From positions 1 through 8,008 of the forward strand of contig DATBFY010000403.1 in NCBI GenBank assembly GCA_036558265.1: a DNA stretch of 8,008 nt, read 5' to 3'. How positions within the stretch are numbered: the stretch's first letter is position 1; every line of letters starts with the position of its first letter. Shown here one piece after another: positions 5,524 through 8,008 of this stretch. The translations under genes and the position numbers were made by a program. The notes beneath the pieces were generated by a model. It did not search any database. It saw only the letters and a program-made list of their open reading frames with translations, and was not told the origin of the DNA. This DNA comes from RYN-433 sp036558265 (GTDB lineage Bacteria > Planctomycetota > Phycisphaerae > Tepidisphaerales > Tepidisphaeraceae).

Positions 5524-6276
5524 ATGGGCATGCGATCGACAACTCGCCATGTCGGGATGACGCTGGTGGAGCTGCTGGTGGTGATCGCGATCATCGCGTT
5601 GCTGATGGCGATCCTGATGCCGGTGGTGCGCGGTGTGCGCCGCGCCGGGCGCGCGACGGCGTGCCTGGCGACGCTGCACGACTGGGGCAACGCGTACCAG
5701 GCGTACGTGTCGGCCAACCGCGGCCACTCGCTTTCGAGCGGGCCCTACCCCACCCGGCTGGACCTGGGCATGCCGCAGGTGTGGTGGGAGCTGCTGCGGC
5801 CGCATCATCCGGAGGTGACCCGGAGCCTGCTCTGCCCCGAGGCCACCGAGGGCGCCAACGGGGCGCCGACCAGCGCCTTTCAGCCGTGGGGCCCGGAATA
5901 CTTGTGGGATTCACCGGGCAAGGTGCGCGGATCGTACATCGGCAGTTACGGCATCAACGATCACCTGCTGGAGTGGCTGCCCCAGCCCGGCGAGCCGCCG
6001 CCGCCGTCGTTCTTCCCGCGGCAGGAGCCCAGCCGGATCCCCCTGATCTTCGATTGCGCCGCCTGGCACCTGTACGCCGCCAACGAGAACCCGCCGACGC
6101 TCTACCTTCGCGGCGCGCCGCTGTGGGGGATCACGCTGGCGGCGCTGGAGCGGCACTGGGCGGGGACGCAGATCGTGTTCGTGGACGGGCACGCGGACTA
6201 CGTGCCGACCGCGGAGCTGTGGAAGCTGCGGTGGTCGTCGGATTTCATCCCGCGGGACGTGCAGGTGAAGCGGTAG
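5524..6276 (+). CDS. Prepilin-like protein with H-X9-DG motif (planctomycete type II pseudopilin-like)
   Basis: This 250-aa protein begins with a type III (prepilin) signal. A short basic leader is followed by G11-M12-TLVELLVVIAIIALL, with the conserved Glu at position 5 of the mature chain, so a prepilin peptidase should cut after G11. The hydrophobic helix anchors it in the membrane or packs it into a pseudopilus. The globular part has SYIGSYGINDH (about 137-147) and ends with H211-X9-D221-G222 (HWAGTQIVFVDG), the H-X9-DG motif found in large paralogous families of planctomycetes and verrucomicrobia. Their exact role is unclear; they are associated with type II secretion or surface fibres. 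Two cysteines (104, 178) could form a disulfide. GGGGAGG before ATG 5524 is a strong ribosome binding site. No pilin-assembly gene lies next to it, as is usual for these scattered paralogs. Confidence 0.9.
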   Translation: MGMRSTTRHVGMTLVELLVVIAIIALLMAILMPVVRGVRRAGRATACLATLHDWGNAYQAYVSANRGHSLSSGPYPTRLDLGMPQVWWELLRPHHPEVTRSLLCPEATEGANGAPTSAFQPWGPEYLWDSPGKVRGSYIGSYGINDHLLEWLPQPGEPPPPSFFPRQEPSRIPLIFDCAAWHLYAANENPPTLYLRGAPLWGITLAALERHWAGTQIVFVDGHADYVPTAELWKLRWSSDFIPRDVQVKR

Positions 6277-6606
6277 AGGAGCGTTGGCATCGGCGGGCGC
6301 CGCAGGCGACGATTGCGCGCGGGTTGAACGCGGGGTCGGGGAATGTCGTGGAGTGTCGATGGTTCGATGCGAGTGTTGCCGACGAGGCATGCGGGGATCT
6401 GCCGCGCCCGGCGCGGATTCGCGCCGGGCTCACGCAAGCTTCATCTAAGTTTTGCGATTCTCCAATACGGTCATCGGACGTCATCGTGACGCGCGCGCGA
6501 TCACCAGTGAGGGCACGCCGTGAATTGTTACAGGCGGAGCGATGGGGGAACCCGGGGACGAATTACGCACGTTCATTTTGACAGGCGATCGCCACGGCGG
6601 GTCTGC
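6277..6606. other. Intergenic region, about 330 bases
   Basis: I see no convincing gene here. Open frames crossing it are extensions of shadows in the GC-rich neighbours. It contains a perfect stem-loop (6406-6429), a direct repeat of GTCATCG (around 6470-6485), an AT-richer patch (6431-6465), the 10-base palindrome GGCGATCGCC (6584-6593) and a TTGACA (6578-6583) without a good -10 at 17 bases. Confidence 0.6.
6406..6429. terminator. Strong stem-loop between the pseudopilin and beta-propeller genes, candidate terminator
   Basis: GCCCGGCGCG (6406-6415) pairs perfectly with CGCGCCGGGC (6420-6429) around the loop GATT. A T-tract is lacking directly after it; TCTAAGTTTT comes about 15-25 bases later. 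It lies about 130 bases after the pseudopilin stop, so it may end that transcript or have another role. Confidence 0.42.
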
Positions 6607-8008
6607 ATGGAGGCACTCCAGCCGCGGCGCCTGCTCTCGGTCAACGTGCTGACCTGGCACAACGACCTGACGCGGCAAGGGCTGAACGCCGCCGAGGCGA
6701 CGCTGACCCCCGCCAACGTCAATACCAGCACGTTCGGAAAGCTCTTCTCATATCCGGTGCAGGGGCAGGTCTACGCCCAGCCCCTGTACGTGTCGAACCT
6801 GGCGATCCCCGGCAAGGGGCCGCACGACGTCATCATCGTGGCGACGCAGAACAACGACGTGTACGCGCTGGACGCCGACAGCAATTCCGGCACGGGGGGC
6901 GGGGTGTTGTGGCACGTGAACCTCGGGTTGGCGGCGACGATGCCCAATGCGTTCTTCGGCAACCGCTATGGCCCCTACCACGACATCAACCCGCAGGTCG
7001 GCATCACGAGCACGCCGGTCATCGACCTGGCGACCAACACGATTTATCTCGATGCGTTCACGAACGACGTGGCGGGGCAGAACGTCTACTCGCATCACAT
7101 CCACGCGCTCGACCTGACGAGCGGCGCGGACAAGGTCACGCCGATGCGGGTGGCCGCATCGGTGAACGGCAACGGGGTCGGCGGGAACGGCTCGACGATC
7201 CCGTTCGTGGCGACCCAGCAACTTCAGCGGCCGGCGCTGACGCTCTTAAACGGGGTGTTGTACGTCGCGTATTCCGGCTTCGCCGACACCGATCCGTATC
7301 ACGGCTGGATCCTGGGGTTCAACCCCTCCACGCTGCAACTCGTGAGCGTGCTGAACACGACGCCGAACGTGAACGGCAACTCGGATTCGAACGAGGGCGA
7401 AGGGGGCATCTGGCAGACGGGCAACGGGTTGCTGTCCGACGGCACGCGACTGTTCGTCGAGACGGCCAACGGCGATTTCGACCCGTCGATCGGCGACTAT
7501 AGCGACTCGTTCCTGGCGATCACGCCCGACAGCAGCACGCCGGCGGCACCGCACCTGACGGGTTACGGGCTGGTCGTGTCGGACTACTTCACGCCCTTCA
7601 ACGAGCAATCGCTTGCCGATGCGGACGCGGACCTTGGCTCGGGCGGTTCGCTGCTGCTCCCCGATCAGCCCGGCGCGCACCCTCACGAGCTGGTGGGTTC
7701 GGGCAAGCAGGGCGTGGTCTACCTGGTCGACCGCGACAACATGGGCCACCACACCGCGACGACCGACAACGTGGTGCAGAAGGTGAGCCTGGGGCACGGG
7801 GTCTTCAGCAGCCCGGCATATTTCAACGGCGCGATCTACTACCACGCCGTCGGCGACGTGCTGAAGAAGTACACGCTGACCAACGGCCTGCTCTCGGCGG
7901 CGCCGGCCGCGCAGACGACGATCGCCTACAGCGACTGGGGCGCGACGCCGTCGGTGTCGTCCAACGGGACGGCCAACGGGATCGTGTGGGACGTGCAATA
8001 CAACGCCT
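6607..8008 (+). CDS. PQQ-like/beta-propeller repeat protein, probably exported; C-terminus outside window
   Basis: The frame is open for 467 codons from ATG 6607 to the window edge. The N-terminus MEALQPRRLLSVNVLTW carries a variant of the planctomycete LEPRxLLS motif, seen at the start of many large secreted or surface proteins. The body shows beta-propeller blades. DVIIVATQNNDVYALDA (about 75-91) followed by GGVLWHVNLG is a typical PQQ-like blade. Later blades include STPVIDLATNTIYLDAF, HHIHALDLTSG, GWILGFNPSTLQLVSVL, LVGSGKQGVVYLVDRDN and SPAYFNGAIYYHAVGD. No PQQ-binding dehydrogenase catalytic residues are recognisable, so a structural or binding role is as likely as an enzyme. The ribosome binding site is weak (GGCGGG) and no strong promoter is seen. 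The frame is also open upstream (RRSPRRVC before the Met), so a start before 6607 is possible. The expected C-terminal sorting signal would lie beyond the window. Confidence 0.85.
   Translation, partial: MEALQPRRLLSVNVLTWHNDLTRQGLNAAEATLTPANVNTSTFGKLFSYPVQGQVYAQPLYVSNLAIPGKGPHDVIIVATQNNDVYALDADSNSGTGGGVLWHVNLGLAATMPNAFFGNRYGPYHDINPQVGITSTPVIDLATNTIYLDAFTNDVAGQNVYSHHIHALDLTSGADKVTPMRVAASVNGNGVGGNGSTIPFVATQQLQRPALTLLNGVLYVAYSGFADTDPYHGWILGFNPSTLQLVSVLNTTPNVNGNSDSNEGEGGIWQTGNGLLSDGTRLFVETANGDFDPSIGDYSDSFLAITPDSSTPAAPHLTGYGLVVSDYFTPFNEQSLADADADLGSGGSLLLPDQPGAHPHELVGSGKQGVVYLVDRDNMGHHTATTDNVVQKVSLGHGVFSSPAYFNGAIYYHAVGDVLKKYTLTNGLLSAAPAAQTTIAYSDWGATPSVSSNGTANGIVWDVQYNA

Noticed and set aside
5661..6581. 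306-aa plus-strand ORF
   Set aside because: Out-of-frame shadow of the pseudopilin gene, Ala/Arg/Pro-rich, without a ribosome binding site.
7246..7998. 250-aa minus-strand ORF, and the 157-aa one at 6748-7221
   Set aside because: Antisense to the beta-propeller gene; Arg/Val/His-rich translations typical of the complement of G/C-ending codons.

Overview
The window reads as part of a GC-rich bacterial chromosome, most likely a planctomycete (Phycisphaerae or a relative). Three things on the right side point that way: a pseudopilin with the H-X9-DG motif, a large beta-propeller protein starting with a variant (LQPRRLLS) of the planctomycete 'LEPRxLLS' N-terminus, and a PadR regulator paired with a small membrane protein that has a 'LYPxxFRxxxGDEM' prefix. 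This is inference from protein character, not from a marker gene.

The left part (about 1-2860) looks like a genomic island. It is less GC-rich (about 53% G+C in one 60-base line counted at 1381, against 65% at 7081 and over 80% at 5161). On the minus strand it carries the N-terminal part of a Beta-family protein, which runs off the window, and a small Pro/Lys-rich ORF upstream of it. On the plus strand there is a tight three-gene operon: a 206-aa conserved-looking unknown, a 144-aa unknown and a 142-aa HEPN-type protein. A short minus-strand ORF of uncertain integrity follows. The island ends at a 3' fragment of a tRNA-Asp(GTC) gene (anticodon arm to acceptor 3' strand), which is still followed by an intrinsic terminator. 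Next to this fragment is a minus-strand coding remnant that looks like the tail of an integrase-associated ORF. This is the usual footprint of an element inserted into the 3' end of a tRNA gene, with the intact tRNA copy expected to the left of the window.

From about 3040 the sequence looks like ordinary chromosome. A 116-aa unknown (minus) diverges from a class I SAM-dependent methyltransferase (plus). A PadR-type regulator follows. Its promoter has a perfect -35 (TTGACA), a TATATT -10 and overlapping inverted repeats, placed so close to the ATG that the mRNA may be leaderless. Directly downstream is a four-helix membrane protein, probably co-transcribed and autoregulated with padR. A prepilin-like H-X9-DG protein follows, preceded by a GC hairpin that abuts its ribosome binding site. 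A roughly 330-base intergenic region holds a perfect 10-bp stem-loop. The window ends inside a long PQQ-like/beta-propeller protein that is probably exported.

The best candidate for something undescribed is the island cassette: the HEPN operon beside the divergent Beta-family gene at a tRNA integration site. It has the organisation of an accessory, possibly defence-related, module. No function can be proved from the sequence alone.
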